From: Terriglobia bacterium
Lineage (GTDB): Bacteria; Acidobacteriota; Terriglobia; Terriglobales; Acidobacteriaceae
Reading direction: 5' to 3'
Assembly: GCA_020073165.1 (NCBI GenBank)
Contig: JAIQFP010000001.1
Span: forward strand, 124,001 to 188,000
DNA: 64,000 nucleotides
The translations under genes and the position numbers were made by a program. The notes beneath the pieces were generated by a model. That model had not been told where the DNA came from, did no database searches, and saw only the letters and a program-made list of their open reading frames with translations. Position 1 is the stretch's first letter, and the number at the start of each line of letters is the position of its first letter. This document shows positions 43,554 to 54,109 of this stretch, in pieces.

Positions 43554-43739
43554 ATGAAGGTTCGAGATGTGATCAAGCGGCTGGAAGAAGACGGTTGGCG
43601 GCTGGTTCGGACCAAGGGCAGCCACCGCTAGTTTCACCATCCTTCTAAGCCAGGAACTGTAACGGTGGCTGGGCATCCGTCGGTGGACATTCCACCCGGA
43701 ACGTTGAACAATATTCTGAAGCAGGCGGGTTTGAAATGA
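43554..43739 (+). pseudogene. hicA: HicA mRNA interferase with in-frame TAG
   Basis: Translation gives MKVRDVIKRLEEDGWRLVRT then KGSHR, a TAG at 43629-43631, and FHHPSKPGTVTVAGHP up to ILKQAGLK in the same frame. That is a complete HicA double-stranded-RNA-binding fold with its catalytic histidine in GSH, interrupted by one stop where relatives usually have glutamine (GSHRQF), so a single CAG-to-TAG change explains it. The end overlaps the hicB start as ATGA. The toxin is thus probably inactive, unless the stop is a consensus error. Confidence 0.85.
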
Positions 43740-43948
43740 AATATCTCATCGTCTACGAAAAATCCGATACGGGATGGGGTGCATACGCTCCCGATCTTCC
43801 CGGTCTCGGCGTTGCCGGAAGAACGCTCGACGAAGTGAAGGAACTAATTCGCGAGGCGATTGAATTTCACCTGGAGGGCATGCGCCAGCACGGCGATCCG
43901 ATTCCAGCTCCCAGCGCCACGACCGAGTACATTACGACTTCTGTTTAG
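43736..43948 (+). CDS. hicB: HicB-family antitoxin (partner of broken HicA)
   Basis: A 70-residue HicB N-terminal domain ([40 protein letters not shown]) without the C-terminal DNA-binding part found in longer HicB proteins. It normally neutralises HicA. The ATG overlaps the hicA stop, the standard hicAB layout. With HicA broken, it is an orphan antitoxin that may still bind the second HicA encoded 3.5 kb further right, although cross-talk is not shown. Confidence 0.88.
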   Translation: MKYLIVYEKSDTGWGAYAPDLPGLGVAGRTLDEVKELIREAIEFHLEGMRQHGDPIPAPSATTEYITTSV

Positions 43949-43984
43949 ACGGCGTTGGCTCCGGTCAAGAAGGTTTGGCTAAGT

Positions 43985-44012
43985 GCCAACTGCCAATTGC
44001 TAATTGTCGATT
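43985..44012. repeat. Heptamer array (GCCAATT type)
   Basis: Four 7-base units in register: GCCAACT, GCCAATT, GCTAATT, GTCGATT. It ends 1 base before the ribosome site (AGGAG) of fadA and so lies in the probable 5' leader of that gene. Confidence 0.65.
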
Positions 44013-44025
44013 CCAGGAGTTTCCT

Positions 44026-45204
44026 ATGCGTGAAGTCATCATCGCTTCTTCTGTGCGCACCCCGGTAGGGAGAGCCTTCAAAGGCACGTTGCGCGCGACT
44101 CGTCCGGATGAATTGGCTGCGGTTGCCATCAAGGGCGCGCTGGAGCGCGTGCCGCAGGTCGATCCCAAGGAGATCGAAGACGTCATCCTCGGCTGTGCCA
44201 TGCCTGAGGCTGAGCAGGGGATGAACGTCGCTCGTGTTGCCTCGCTGCGAGCAGGCTTGCCAGTCGAGGTGTCGGCTTTGACCATCAACCGCTTCTGTTC
44301 TTCGGGGCTGCAGGCCATAGCCTTGGCGGCGGAGCGCATCATGGCGGGGGGCGCCGAGGTGATCGTGGCCGGCGGCACCGAATCCATGTCCATGATCCCC
44401 ATGGGTGGGAACAAGATCTCTCCCAATCCCTGGCTGGTGGAGCACCACCCGGGCTCGTACTTGTCGATGGGGCTGACTGCCGAACGGGTGGGGCAGCGTT
44501 TCGGTATCACTCGCGAGCAGGCGGACGAGTTTTCGTATCACAGCCATCAGAAGGCGCTGGCGGCGATCCAGGCGGGCAAGTTTGCCGACGAGACCGTTCC
44601 TGTGCCGGTGAGCTTCACCACGCCGAACGGATCGAAGCCGAAGCGGCAGGAGATCATCTTCAAGGTGGACGAAGGCCCTCGCGCCGATACTTCGCTGGAG
44701 GCTCTGCTGTCGCTCAAGCCTGCGTTTCATCTGAAGGGTACGGTGACTGCGGGCAATTCTTCGCAGATGTCCGATGGGGCGGCGGCGGCGGTTGTCATGT
44801 CGGCGGATCGAGCGAAGGCGCTGGGGATCAAGCCGCTGGCGCGCTATGTTTCGTTTGCGACTGCGGGATACAAGCCGGAGGAGATGGGCATTGGTCCGGT
44901 TTTCGCGATTCCCAAGGCGCTGAAGATGGCGGGGCTCAAGCTTTCTGATATCGACGTGATTGAGTTGAACGAGGCTTTCGCGGCACAGTCGCTGGCCGTG
45001 ATCAAAGAAGTCGGGCTCGATCCCGCGAAAGTGAATCCCAACGGCGGCGCGATTGCGCTGGGACATCCTCTGGGCTGCACCGGCGCGAAGCTGACCGCCA
45101 CCATCATTCGCGAACTGAAGCGCCGCAACGCTCGCTACGGCATGGTGACCATGTGCGTAGGCGGCGGCATGGGAGCGGCGGGAATTTTCGAAAACCTCAA
45201 TTAA
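44026..45204 (+). CDS. fadA: Acetyl-CoA acyltransferase (thiolase)
   Basis: A 392-residue thiolase II that cleaves 3-ketoacyl-CoA with CoA into acetyl-CoA and a shortened acyl-CoA. The nucleophilic cysteine is in [17 protein letters not shown], followed by [13 protein letters not shown], the NEAFAAQSL box, [17 protein letters not shown] with the catalytic histidine, and the second cysteine in [17 protein letters not shown] 44026 has AGGAG 7 bases upstream. It follows fadN (with a small insertion of hicAB and a hypothetical gene) and precedes fadE, the same order as the B. subtilis fadNAE operon. Confidence 0.95.
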   Translation: MREVIIASSVRTPVGRAFKGTLRATRPDELAAVAIKGALERVPQVDPKEIEDVILGCAMPEAEQGMNVARVASLRAGLPVEVSALTINRFCSSGLQAIALAAERIMAGGAEVIVAGGTESMSMIPMGGNKISPNPWLVEHHPGSYLSMGLTAERVGQRFGITREQADEFSYHSHQKALAAIQAGKFADETVPVPVSFTTPNGSKPKRQEIIFKVDEGPRADTSLEALLSLKPAFHLKGTVTAGNSSQMSDGAAAAVVMSADRAKALGIKPLARYVSFATAGYKPEEMGIGPVFAIPKALKMAGLKLSDIDVIELNEAFAAQSLAVIKEVGLDPAKVNPNGGAIALGHPLGCTGAKLTATIIRELKRRNARYGMVTMCVGGGMGAAGIFENLN

Positions 45205-45351
45205 GAGCGCGGCGACACGTACCATTTCGGGCAAAAGGCCCCTAAAAGACGGTGCCGGTCCGTGTATCCTTCTGCCTTTTGAAGCATTAGAATTGACTGT
45301 GTTCCCCTGCGTCCTCTGCGTGTGTTTCCGTTTTCATTGAAAGGGGTAATC

Positions 45352-47148
<1,797 letters not shown>

Positions 47149-47269
47149 AACGGAAAACCGCCGAAGACGCAAACAACGCCGCGGAGGGACGGGCCTCTCA
47201 TGGCGAAACTACCAGGTTGTCGGCACCTACGTGGTAATTTAGAAGCGCGAATTCTGCAGGAGCTGCGAT

Positions 47270-47479
47270 ATGCCAGTAGGTACTTTTACCGCTGTCTTGC
47301 ACAAAGAGGGTGAACTGTACGTTGCTGAATGTCCTGAAGTAGGCACGGTGAGCCAAGGCACGACCGTCGAAGAGGCCGTGGCAAATCTGCGGGAAGCAAC
47401 GGAGTTGTACTTGGAGGAGTTTCCCCCCGGAGACCTCGGTCGTCCCCTGGTTACAATCTTCGAGGCTCGGTTTGCCTAA
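47270..47479 (+). CDS. hicB: HicB-family antitoxin
   Basis: A 69-residue HicB-type domain (FTAVLHKEGELYVAECPEV, GTVSQGTTVEEAVANLREAT) ending in PLVTIFEARFA. It should bind and block the HicA toxin coded immediately downstream, with which it overlaps by 8 bases. The order hicB-hicA is the reverse of the module 3.5 kb to the left. AGGAG sits 7 bases before ATG 47270. Confidence 0.88.
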   Translation: MPVGTFTAVLHKEGELYVAECPEVGTVSQGTTVEEAVANLREATELYLEEFPPGDLGRPLVTIFEARFA

Positions 47480-47699
47480 GTTGCCGCTTGTCTCGGGTGA
47501 GAAGGCACTCCGCGTCCTGGAGCAGTTGGGTTTCGTTCGGGTACGGCAACGCGGTAGTCACGTTGTGCTCAAGCGATCGCTCGCCTCAGGTACAGTCGGT
47601 TGCGTTGTCCCACTGCATCCCGAACTGGCCACTGGGACGCTGCGCGGAATTCTGAAGCAGGCCGGAATCAGTCCGGAGGAATTTGTCGAGAAGCTCTAG
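47472..47699 (+). CDS. hicA: HicA mRNA interferase toxin
   Basis: An intact 75-residue HicA: KALRVLEQLGFVRVRQRGSH holds the catalytic histidine, followed by VVLKR and the closing ATGTLRGILKQAGISPEEFVEKL, typical of the family. It cuts mRNA when freed from HicB. Start is TTG 47472 inside the hicB end. The stop overlaps tail to tail by 4 bases with a small gene on the other strand. In contrast to the leftward copy it has no premature stop. Confidence 0.9.
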   Translation: MPKLPLVSGEKALRVLEQLGFVRVRQRGSHVVLKRSLASGTVGCVVPLHPELATGTLRGILKQAGISPEEFVEKL

Positions 47700-47950
47700 T
47701 TCCTTGCCTTCAGCTCTTCCATCACGCTCTGGATTAGCTCTTTCGCGTCGGTGAGGTTTTTCATGATGATCTGGATATCCATCACCGGTTTGCCTGGCCA
47801 GCGCTGGCTCTGGCAATAGACGCCGTGCTGGCCGACCAGGGCCATGGCGTCAGTGATCATGTCCATGGTGACGGCTAGGCGGCCTCGGGGGACACCCATC
47901 ATGGTCTCAAAGTGCTCCAGTTCTTCGTGCTTTTCGTTGAATACCGGCAT
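47696..47950 (-). CDS. Small hypothetical protein
   Basis: An 84-residue soluble protein (PVFNEKHEELEHFETMMGVP, DMITDAMALVGQHGVYCQSQ, IIMKNLTDAKELIQSVMEEL). It reads as a real, compact alpha/beta protein, but I recognise no family. ATG 47950 is preferred over a start at 47986 since the latter reads through repeat-like sequence. A heptamer array starts 24 bases upstream. Confidence 0.6.
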   Translation of the reverse strand: MPVFNEKHEELEHFETMMGVPRGRLAVTMDMITDAMALVGQHGVYCQSQRWPGKPVMDIQIIMKNLTDAKELIQSVMEELKARN

Positions 47951-47973
47951 GGGGTGATTGTAGCGTGCGGAGG

Positions 47974-48001
47974 GAGCAATCAGCATTCAGCATTCAGTCC
48001 C
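47974..48001. repeat. Heptamer array (CAGCATT type)
   Basis: Units GAGCAAT, CAGCATT, CAGCATT, CAGTCCC, identical in order and register to the second half of the array at 6606-6661. An inverted array at 48131-48165 faces it across about 130 bases. Confidence 0.75.
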
Positions 48002-48130
48002 TGGGCAGTCTGCCAGCTCTGTTTCGGACAAATCACCTCAGCCGTGTTTGCTATCCGCCGGGGGCAATCGATAGTCTAAGAACCTGCCCTCAGTACCAGA
48101 AAGACGGCGTACCCTCGCGGAACTGTCTTT

Positions 48131-48165
48131 GGCTGAATGCTGAGCGCTATATGCTGACTGCACAA
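48131..48165. repeat. Heptamer array (GCTGAA type), inverted partner
   Basis: Units GGCTGAA, TGCTGAG, CGCTATA, TGCTGAC, TGCACAA, the opposite-strand form of CAGCATT-type units. It ends just before the ribosome site (AAGGAG) of the DUF2911 gene. Confidence 0.65.
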
Positions 48166-48176
48166 AGGAGACTCTC

Positions 48177-48713
48177 ATGAAGCAACGCATTGCTCTTCTC
48201 ACACTGGTCCTTGTCGCGGTTGCCACGCTTGCCTTCGCTCAGCAGGACAAGAGCAAGCGCGCCAGCCCGCCGGCCCAGGCGGTGTGCAAGTTCTCGGATG
48301 GCAAGAGCATCACGGTGGACTACTCCAGCCCGCGTGCGAAAGGCCGCAAGATCTACGGCGGACTCGTGCCCTACGGCGAGGTCTGGCGCACCGGCGCCAA
48401 TGAAGCGACGTCGTTCGTAACCACTGCTGACTTGACAGTTGGCGGCAAAGATGTCCCCGCCGGCAGCTACACCATCTTCACCGTACCCACGGCGGACAAG
48501 TGGACGCTGATCATCAACAAGAAGACCGGGGAATGGGGCATTCCCTACAAATACGAAAGTGACGAACTGGCGCGGGTGGACATGGGCGTTGGCAAGACGC
48601 CGGTTCCAATCGAGAACTTCACCATTTCATTCCACGAGATGGGGAATGGATGCCATATGTATCTGGACTGGGAGAACACCCGGGCTACGATCGAGTTGAC
48701 GGAGAAGAAATAA
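48177..48713 (+). CDS. Exported DUF2911 protein
   Basis: A 178-residue protein with a signal peptide (IALLTLVLVAVATLAFAQ) and the full DUF2911 fold: ITVDYSSPRAKGRKIYGGLVP, GEVWRTGANEATSF, GSYTIFTVPTADKWTLIINK and WGIPYKYESDELARVDM. The family is widespread in Acidobacteriota and Bacteroidota; its function is unknown, probably periplasmic. AAGGAG precedes ATG 48177. The only neighbours are repeats, and an inverted repeat lies 3' of it. Confidence 0.9.
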   Translation: MKQRIALLTLVLVAVATLAFAQQDKSKRASPPAQAVCKFSDGKSITVDYSSPRAKGRKIYGGLVPYGEVWRTGANEATSFVTTADLTVGGKDVPAGSYTIFTVPTADKWTLIINKKTGEWGIPYKYESDELARVDMGVGKTPVPIENFTISFHEMGNGCHMYLDWENTRATIELTEKK

Positions 48714-48724
48714 CAAAACCTCTA

Positions 48725-48802
48725 GACCACAAAGGACACAAGGATCCACGAAGGATTGAGGGTTGACGGGCTGCTTCGGGTTTCTGCGTGGCCTTTGTGG
48801 TC
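48725..48802. repeat. ACCACAAAGG-type interspersed word with inverted arms
   Basis: GACCACAAAGG (48725-48735) is the exact inverse of CCTTTGTGGTC (48792-48802). The left arm continues ACACAAGG, the right arm is preceded by TCTGCGTGG. Related words lie at 40740-40765 and 45299-45333, and a fragment at 50645. It sits between two convergent genes and could form a long-range stem. Confidence 0.55.
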
Positions 48803-50636
48803 AATTGTTTCCTGCCAGCCTGCTCGCTGCGTCCTGCGCTTGCTGGAGATCGGGGTTGATTTTCAGCGCCTCGCGATAGGCTGCCAAAGCCTCGGTCGGC
48901 ATGTGCGCCATTTCGAGCGCGTGCGCCAGACGCAGGTATCCGTGATCGGTGGGACGAAGCTGAAGCGAGCGGCGATAATTCGCAATCGCCCCGCCCAGGT
49001 CGGCTTGCTTTTCCTTCAGCCGGCCTAATCCAAGGTAGGCATTGAACTGGTTCGGATTCAGGCGCAGAGCCTGGTCGTAACTCTCTTGCGCTTGCGCATC
49101 GTCGCCGAGGTCACGATAGGCCCCGCCCAGGTTGGCGTAGGTTGACGCCAGCAAGCCCGCATCCGTGGTGAGACGGATGGTGGTCAGGTACTGTTCGACG
49201 GCTTCGCGAAGCTGGTTGTGCTCCTGCAAGTAAGCGCCCAGGTTGGAGTGGCTCATGGGATCGCGCGGGTTGATTTCGGCGGCGGCTTCGAAGTGAGGAT
49301 AGGCTTCGTCAAGCCGGCCCAGGAGCAGCAAAGCTCCGCCCAGGTTGTCTTGCGCGATGAAGTTGTTGCGGGTCACGGCCAGCGTGTGCGCCCACAGGTT
49401 GTAGCTGCTCGACCAGTAGCTCAACTGGCGCAGGGTGACGAACCCGAGCGCGAGCAGCACGCATACGGCGGGAATTACGCGGGCGGTTAGGCCGAGCTTG
49501 CGTGTGTCAGCCAGATCGGACAGACCGAACGCAACCATGATGAAGATTCCGATCAGCGGGATGTAGGCGTAACGATCTGCCATGGCCGCATCGCCCACCT
49601 GCACCAGTCCAATCACAGGCACCAGCGTGCCCAGGAAGCAGAGCCAGCCGACCAGCAAATAGCGCTTCTCGCGGAGCTTGAGCACGAGCCCGGTAATGGC
49701 CAGCAACGCGAATGCTGACAGCAGCACCTGCCAGGCGGGCAGTGAGTTTCCGGGATGGGGGTAAAGTGGCGCCAGATGAGTGGGCCACAGCATCTTCCAG
49801 AGGTACATGGCGTAGGCGACGATTGCGTTCTCCATGCGCACGGGCAGCGAGAATTGCATGATGGAGCGCACGGCACCGCCCGCCTGCTGGGCTTTCATGG
49901 TGAGCACGGCGCTGGCGGCGGAGAGTGCGAGCAGAGGGACCTTCTCCAGCGCCAGCCTGGAGATCGGCGCTTGTGGAACGCCCATCCTGCCTAGCGGCCA
50001 ATAATCGAGCAGCAGCAGCACGCAGGGCAGGGTTATTACCATGGGCTTGGACATCAAGCCCAGGGTGAACAGCACGGCTACAGGCAGATACCGCCGCCAG
50101 CCTGGCTTCTGCGCGTACCAGCCATAGGCGCCAATCGCCAGCAAAAAGAAGAATGTGCAGAGGACGTTCTTGCGCTCAGCTACCCAAGCCGCCGACTCAA
50201 CGTTCATGGGGTGAAGCGCGAACAGGGCGGCTACGAAGAGGCTTGGGCCCGTGCGCCCCGTCCCACGGACCAGCAGCAAAAACAGCAGCGCGGCGCTGAG
50301 AGCGTGGATCAGCAGGCTGGTGAAATGGTGTCCGGCGGCGTTCAGATGGAAGAGTTGGTAGTCGAGCGCATGCGAAATCCAGGTCAGCGGGTGCCAGTTG
50401 GCCTGGTCGGTCGAAGTCAACGCCCAGGTGATCGTGTCCCAGCTAAGGCCGGCGCGAATGTGGGGATTCTCGGTGACGTAGCGATCGTCGTCGTAGTTGA
50501 CGAAGGGATGGCGGTTGACGGGGTTGTAGAGTGCGAGAGTGGCGACGACGATCAGGAGGCATATGACTACGTTCCGCTTCTGTGGTGAAGCGAACAGGCC
50601 CTCAGGTCTTGATTTTTTTGCGGGAGTTGGCAACAA
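48801..50636 (-). CDS. Polytopic GT-C-like membrane protein with C-terminal TPR repeats
   Basis: A 611-residue protein: about ten membrane segments in the first 400 residues, preceded by a periplasmic loop with VNRHPFVNYDDDRYVTENPH, whose acidic DDD cluster is like the catalytic acidic pair of GT-C O-mannosyltransferases. The C-terminal 200 residues are tetratricopeptide repeats (NSHSNLGAYLQEHNQLRE-like, LLASTYANLGGAYRDLGDDA, FNAYLGLGRLKEKQADLG). This combination is close to TMTC-type transferases. It may O-glycosylate exported proteins, though no substrate is known. TTG 50636 start without a clear ribosome site. Confidence 0.75.
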   Translation of the reverse strand: MLPTPAKKSRPEGLFASPQKRNVVICLLIVVATLALYNPVNRHPFVNYDDDRYVTENPHIRAGLSWDTITWALTSTDQANWHPLTWISHALDYQLFHLNAAGHHFTSLLIHALSAALLFLLLVRGTGRTGPSLFVAALFALHPMNVESAAWVAERKNVLCTFFFLLAIGAYGWYAQKPGWRRYLPVAVLFTLGLMSKPMVITLPCVLLLLDYWPLGRMGVPQAPISRLALEKVPLLALSAASAVLTMKAQQAGGAVRSIMQFSLPVRMENAIVAYAMYLWKMLWPTHLAPLYPHPGNSLPAWQVLLSAFALLAITGLVLKLREKRYLLVGWLCFLGTLVPVIGLVQVGDAAMADRYAYIPLIGIFIMVAFGLSDLADTRKLGLTARVIPAVCVLLALGFVTLRQLSYWSSSYNLWAHTLAVTRNNFIAQDNLGGALLLLGRLDEAYPHFEAAAEINPRDPMSHSNLGAYLQEHNQLREAVEQYLTTIRLTTDAGLLASTYANLGGAYRDLGDDAQAQESYDQALRLNPNQFNAYLGLGRLKEKQADLGGAIANYRRSLQLRPTDHGYLRLAHALEMAHMPTEALAAYREALKINPDLQQAQDAASRLAGNN

Positions 50637-50664
50637 AGGGATTTAACCACAGGGGGCGGAGCGA

Positions 50665-50699
50665 GATTGTTGATTATTGATGGTCGACGGACGATTGAA
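50665..50699. repeat. Heptamer array (GATTGTT type)
   Basis: Five 7-base units: GATTGTT, GATTATT, GATGGTC, GACGGAC, GATTGAA. It is faced by an inverted array at 50734-50761; together they bracket the 3' end of gcvPB. Confidence 0.65.
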
Positions 50700-50733
50700 A
50701 CCCGGTAGTAACGTTTTCGGGTTCTTCGAACCA

Positions 50734-50761
50734 ACAATCAGTTCTTAGTCAACGATCAGTT
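50734..50761. repeat. Heptamer array, inverted partner
   Basis: Four 7-base units: ACAATCA, GTTCTTA, GTCAACG, ATCAGTT; read on the other strand they are AACTGAT, CGTTGAC, TAAGAAC, TGATTGT, the same style as 50665-50699. Its end overlaps the last two codons of gcvPB. Confidence 0.6.
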
Positions 50762-52246
50762 TCCCGGTTTCCAACGCAGGATAGGCTTCCGCGCCGCGGT
50801 TGTCTCGTCCAGGCGGGAGACGCGCGTCGAGTGCGGAGCATCCAGCACCATCTGCGGGTCTTCCTCCACTTCCCGGGCGATCGCCTTCATGGCCTCGATG
50901 AACAAATCCATCTCTTCGACCGACTCGCTCTCGGTGGGCTCGATCATGAGCGCGCCGTGCACGATCAGGGGGAAGGAAACCGTGTAGGGGTGGAAGCCGT
51001 AATCGATCAGGCGCTTGGCAATGTCTCCGGTCTTCACACCCTTCTTCTGCTGCAACTTGTCGCTGAACACCACTTCGTGCATGGTGGGGGTGGAGTAGGG
51101 CAGATCGTAGATGCCTTCCAGCCCCTTGCGGATGTAGTTGGCGTTGAGCACGGCGTCTTCGGTGGTCTGGCGCAGGCCGTCGGGGCCATTGGCCAGGATG
51201 TAGGCAAGCGCGCGAACGAACATGCCAAAGTTTCCGTAGAACGCGCGTACGCGGCCCACGGATAGGGGTCGGTTGTATTCGAAGGCCAGGGCGCCGTCGG
51301 GTTTGGTGATCACCACCGGCTTGGGCAGGAAGGGCTCCAGAGTCTGCTTTACTGCGACCGGGCCGGAGCCGGGACCTCCGCCACCGTGCGGCGTGGAGAA
51401 CGTCTTGTGCAGGTTGAGGTGCATGACGTCCACGCCGAAGTCGCCGGGGCGCACCTTGCCCACTAGCGCGTTCATGTTGGCGCCATCCATGTAGAGCAGG
51501 CCGCCCTTGGCGTGCATGATTTCGGCGATCTTATGGATCTCCTGCTCGAACACGCCTAGCGTGTTGGGATTGGTGAGCATGAGTGCGGCGACGTCTTCGT
51601 CCATCTGGGCCGCGAGCGCGGCGACGTCCACCATGCCTTTGGGGTTCGATTTCAGGTTCTCGACCGAGTAGCCGACCATTGCGGCCGTGGCCGGGTTGGT
51701 GCCGTGGGCGGAGTCGGGAATCAGGACCTTCTTGCGGGGGTTGCCCTTGGCCTGATGGTAGGCGCGCACAATCAGCAGGCCGGTGAGTTCCCCGTGGGCC
51801 CCGGCGGCAGGTTGCAGGGTGATGGCGTCCATGCCGGTGATTTCGACGAGGCAGTCGCTAAGCGTCTTGAGGATGCGCAGCGCGCCCTGGGAAATTTTCT
51901 CCGGCTGGTAGGGATGCCCGTTAGCCAGGCCCTCGAAGCGGGAGACGACTTCGTTCACCCGGGGGTTGTACTTCATCGTGCACGAGCCCAGCGGATACAT
52001 GCCGAGATCAATGGCGTAATTCCAGGTGGAAAGCCGGGTGAAGTGGCGGATGATTTCGATCTCGCTGACTTCGGGCATGTTGCCCAGGTCTTTGCGTTCG
52101 GCGGAGCCCAGCAGTTTAGCGGTGTCCACTTCGGGGACATCGAGCGGGGGCAGCTTCCAGGCAGCCTTGCCGGCCGACGATTTCTCGAAGATCAGGCCTT
52201 CATTCTGGTTGACGTGGCGAGTGGCTTTACGGGTCATGTGCTTCAT
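50756..52246 (-). CDS. gcvPB: Glycine dehydrogenase (decarboxylating) subunit 2
   Basis: The PLP-binding subunit (496 residues) of split glycine decarboxylase (P-protein). The PLP lysine is in [20 protein letters not shown], with [42 protein letters not shown] and [12 protein letters not shown] nearby. With GcvPA it decarboxylates glycine and loads aminomethyl onto lipoyl GcvH. ATG 52246 overlaps the gcvPA stop as ATGA; a longer in-frame stretch upstream to 52804 is only antiphase reading of gcvPA. Last gene of gcvT-H-PA-PB. Confidence 0.95.
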   Translation of the reverse strand: MKHMTRKATRHVNQNEGLIFEKSSAGKAAWKLPPLDVPEVDTAKLLGSAERKDLGNMPEVSEIEIIRHFTRLSTWNYAIDLGMYPLGSCTMKYNPRVNEVVSRFEGLANGHPYQPEKISQGALRILKTLSDCLVEITGMDAITLQPAAGAHGELTGLLIVRAYHQAKGNPRKKVLIPDSAHGTNPATAAMVGYSVENLKSNPKGMVDVAALAAQMDEDVAALMLTNPNTLGVFEQEIHKIAEIMHAKGGLLYMDGANMNALVGKVRPGDFGVDVMHLNLHKTFSTPHGGGGPGSGPVAVKQTLEPFLPKPVVITKPDGALAFEYNRPLSVGRVRAFYGNFGMFVRALAYILANGPDGLRQTTEDAVLNANYIRKGLEGIYDLPYSTPTMHEVVFSDKLQQKKGVKTGDIAKRLIDYGFHPYTVSFPLIVHGALMIEPTESESVEEMDLFIEAMKAIAREVEEDPQMVLDAPHSTRVSRLDETTAARKPILRWKPGN

Positions 52247-53622
52247 CGCGCCACCCCCTGAGCCTCGGGTTCTTTGCCGGCTCGCACCGAACGCTCGCTT
52301 TCGGCCACCATGGCCACCGCAGTGTCGATTGAAGTGCGCGGCGTCATCTCGGTGCAGCACCACAGGGCCGCGTTGCCGAATTCGGGATAGAACTTCTTCA
52401 GCGGCAGTCCGCCGACCATCTTGTGTCCGAGCAGTCGCGTATTGATGGCATAGGGATCTTCGCTGGTCTGCACCACGAATTCGTTGAAGCGGGGCGTGCC
52501 GGAGAACAATACCTTGGCGTGTTTGCCGAACTGTTGCGCGGCGTAGGCGGCCTTGGCCAGGTTCTGCTTGGCCAGTTCGCGCAAGCCGATCTTGCCGTAA
52601 ATAGTCATGAAGATGTTGGCCATGAGCGCGACCAGGGCCTGGTTGGTGCAAATGTTGGAGGTAGCCTTCTCGCGGCGGATGTGCTGCTCGCGCGTCGCCA
52701 GGGTCAGAACGAAACCGCGCTTGCCGGCCCGGTCGGTGGTCTGGCCGACCAGTCGGCCGGGCATCTGGCGGACGAATTGTTCGCGGGTGGCAATCACCCC
52801 GCAATAGGGCCCGCCGAAGCCGAGCGGTACGCCGAAGGACTGGGCCTCCATGGCGATGATGTCAGCTTGCCGGGGTGGTTCAACGATCCCGAGCGAAACC
52901 GCTTCGGCGATCGAGACCACCAGCATCGCTCCGTGTTTGTGAGCGATTTCGGCGACGGCGGCTACATCCTCGATGGTCCCGAAGAAATTCGGCGATTGAA
53001 TCAGGACGCAGGCGGTGTCGGAATTGATTGTCTCCTCGAGCGCCTTCAAATCGATCCGTCCAGTCGAGGCGAACGGGGCGGCGCTTAGCGGCATGCCTTG
53101 CTGCGAGGCGTACGTGGCCAGGACCTCGTGATATTCGGGATGCAGGCTGCGGGCAATCACCACCGAGCGGCGTCCCGTGAGGCGCACGGCCATCATCACG
53201 GCTTCGGCGGCAGCGGTCGAACCGTCGTACATGGATGCGTTGGCTACTTCCATGCCGGTCAGCTCGCAGATCATGGTCTGGAATTCGAAGATGGATTGCA
53301 GCGTGCCCTGGGAAATCTCCGCCTGGTACGGCGTGTAGGCGGTCAGGAATTCGCCGCGGGAGATGAGCGAATCGATAATGACCGGCCGGTAGTGATAGTA
53401 GGCGCCGGCGCCAAGAAACGTGGCATAACCGTCTCCGTTTTCGCGGGAGCGCTCGCGGTACCAGTCCACAATCTCGGATTCGGCCATCTGGCGGGGAACC
53501 TTCAGATCACGCTGAAGGCGGTATTCGGCGGGGATGGGCGCGAACAGGTCATCGATCGAGCGCGCGCCAATGGCTTTCAGCAAGGCTTCGCGGTCAGCAG
53601 GCGATTTGGGCAAATAGCGCAT
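52243..53622 (-). CDS. gcvPA: Glycine dehydrogenase (decarboxylating) subunit 1
   Basis: The N-terminal half subunit (459 residues) of split P-protein. Typical segments are [59 protein letters not shown] and [22 protein letters not shown], with [19 protein letters not shown] near the C-terminal part. It acts as a heterotetramer with GcvPB. AGG lies 5 bases before ATG 53622. Its end overlaps gcvPB by 4 bases and it follows gcvH by 43 bases. Confidence 0.95.
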   Translation of the reverse strand: MRYLPKSPADREALLKAIGARSIDDLFAPIPAEYRLQRDLKVPRQMAESEIVDWYRERSRENGDGYATFLGAGAYYHYRPVIIDSLISRGEFLTAYTPYQAEISQGTLQSIFEFQTMICELTGMEVANASMYDGSTAAAEAVMMAVRLTGRRSVVIARSLHPEYHEVLATYASQQGMPLSAAPFASTGRIDLKALEETINSDTACVLIQSPNFFGTIEDVAAVAEIAHKHGAMLVVSIAEAVSLGIVEPPRQADIIAMEAQSFGVPLGFGGPYCGVIATREQFVRQMPGRLVGQTTDRAGKRGFVLTLATREQHIRREKATSNICTNQALVALMANIFMTIYGKIGLRELAKQNLAKAAYAAQQFGKHAKVLFSGTPRFNEFVVQTSEDPYAINTRLLGHKMVGGLPLKKFYPEFGNAALWCCTEMTPRTSIDTAVAMVAESERSVRAGKEPEAQGVAR

Positions 53623-53665
53623 GGGAACCTAGTTAGATGTAGCGGGCGGACAGTTCGAACCTTCC

Positions 53666-54055
53666 CTAGTGCCCGCCTTCCTCGGCGATGAACTTTTCAT
53701 AGTCCGCCGCAGAGAGCAGGGAATTGAGTTCGGACGGATTCTTCAGCGTGACCTTGAGCATCCAGGCGCTATGCGCGTCTTTATTGATCTTTTCAGGCGC
53801 CGTTGCCAGTTCGCCATTGATCTCGGTCACGGTACCGGAGGCCGGGGCGTACAGGTCAGAGACGGCCTTCACCGACTCTACCGTACCGAAGGTTTTACCG
53901 GCTGTGATCTCCGACCCAACCTTGGGTAACTCGACAAAGACGATATCGCCGAGCGACTCCTGGGCGTAGACGGTGATGCCGATGGTGGCATTCTTGCCGT
54001 CGGCTTTGATCCATTCGTGCTCTTTCGTGTATCTGAAGTCGGTAGGGTAGGGCAT
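53666..54055 (-). CDS. gcvH: Glycine cleavage system H protein
   Basis: A 129-residue lipoyl carrier. The lipoyl lysine lies in TVESVKAVSDLYAPASGTVT, and the N-terminus MPYPTDFRYTKEHEWIK is the family start, so ATG 54055 is correct rather than the in-frame upstream start. It shuttles the aminomethyl group from the P-protein to GcvT and then to the L-protein. No lipoyl dehydrogenase (L-protein) is in the operon; a shared one elsewhere is usual. A heptamer array fills part of the 54-base gap to gcvT. Confidence 0.95.
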   Translation of the reverse strand: MPYPTDFRYTKEHEWIKADGKNATIGITVYAQESLGDIVFVELPKVGSEITAGKTFGTVESVKAVSDLYAPASGTVTEINGELATAPEKINKDAHSAWMLKVTLKNPSELNSLLSAADYEKFIAEEGGH

Positions 54056-54066
54056 GATGGCTTCTT

Positions 54067-54094
54067 GCTCCTGGCTGCTGGCTTCTAGCAAACA
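54067..54094. repeat. Heptamer array (GCTNCTG type)
   Basis: Units GCTCCTG, GCTGCTG, GCTTCTA, GCAAACA in strict 7-base register, lying between gcvT and gcvH inside the operon, thus in the transcribed spacer just upstream of the gcvH start. Confidence 0.6.
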
Positions 54095-54109
54095 GAAACC
54101 GGTATTTCA

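Noticed and set aside
52247-52804. Upstream extension of the gcvPB reading frame
   Set aside because: This stretch is antiphase reading of gcvPA; the ATGA overlap at 52243-52246 gives the correct start.
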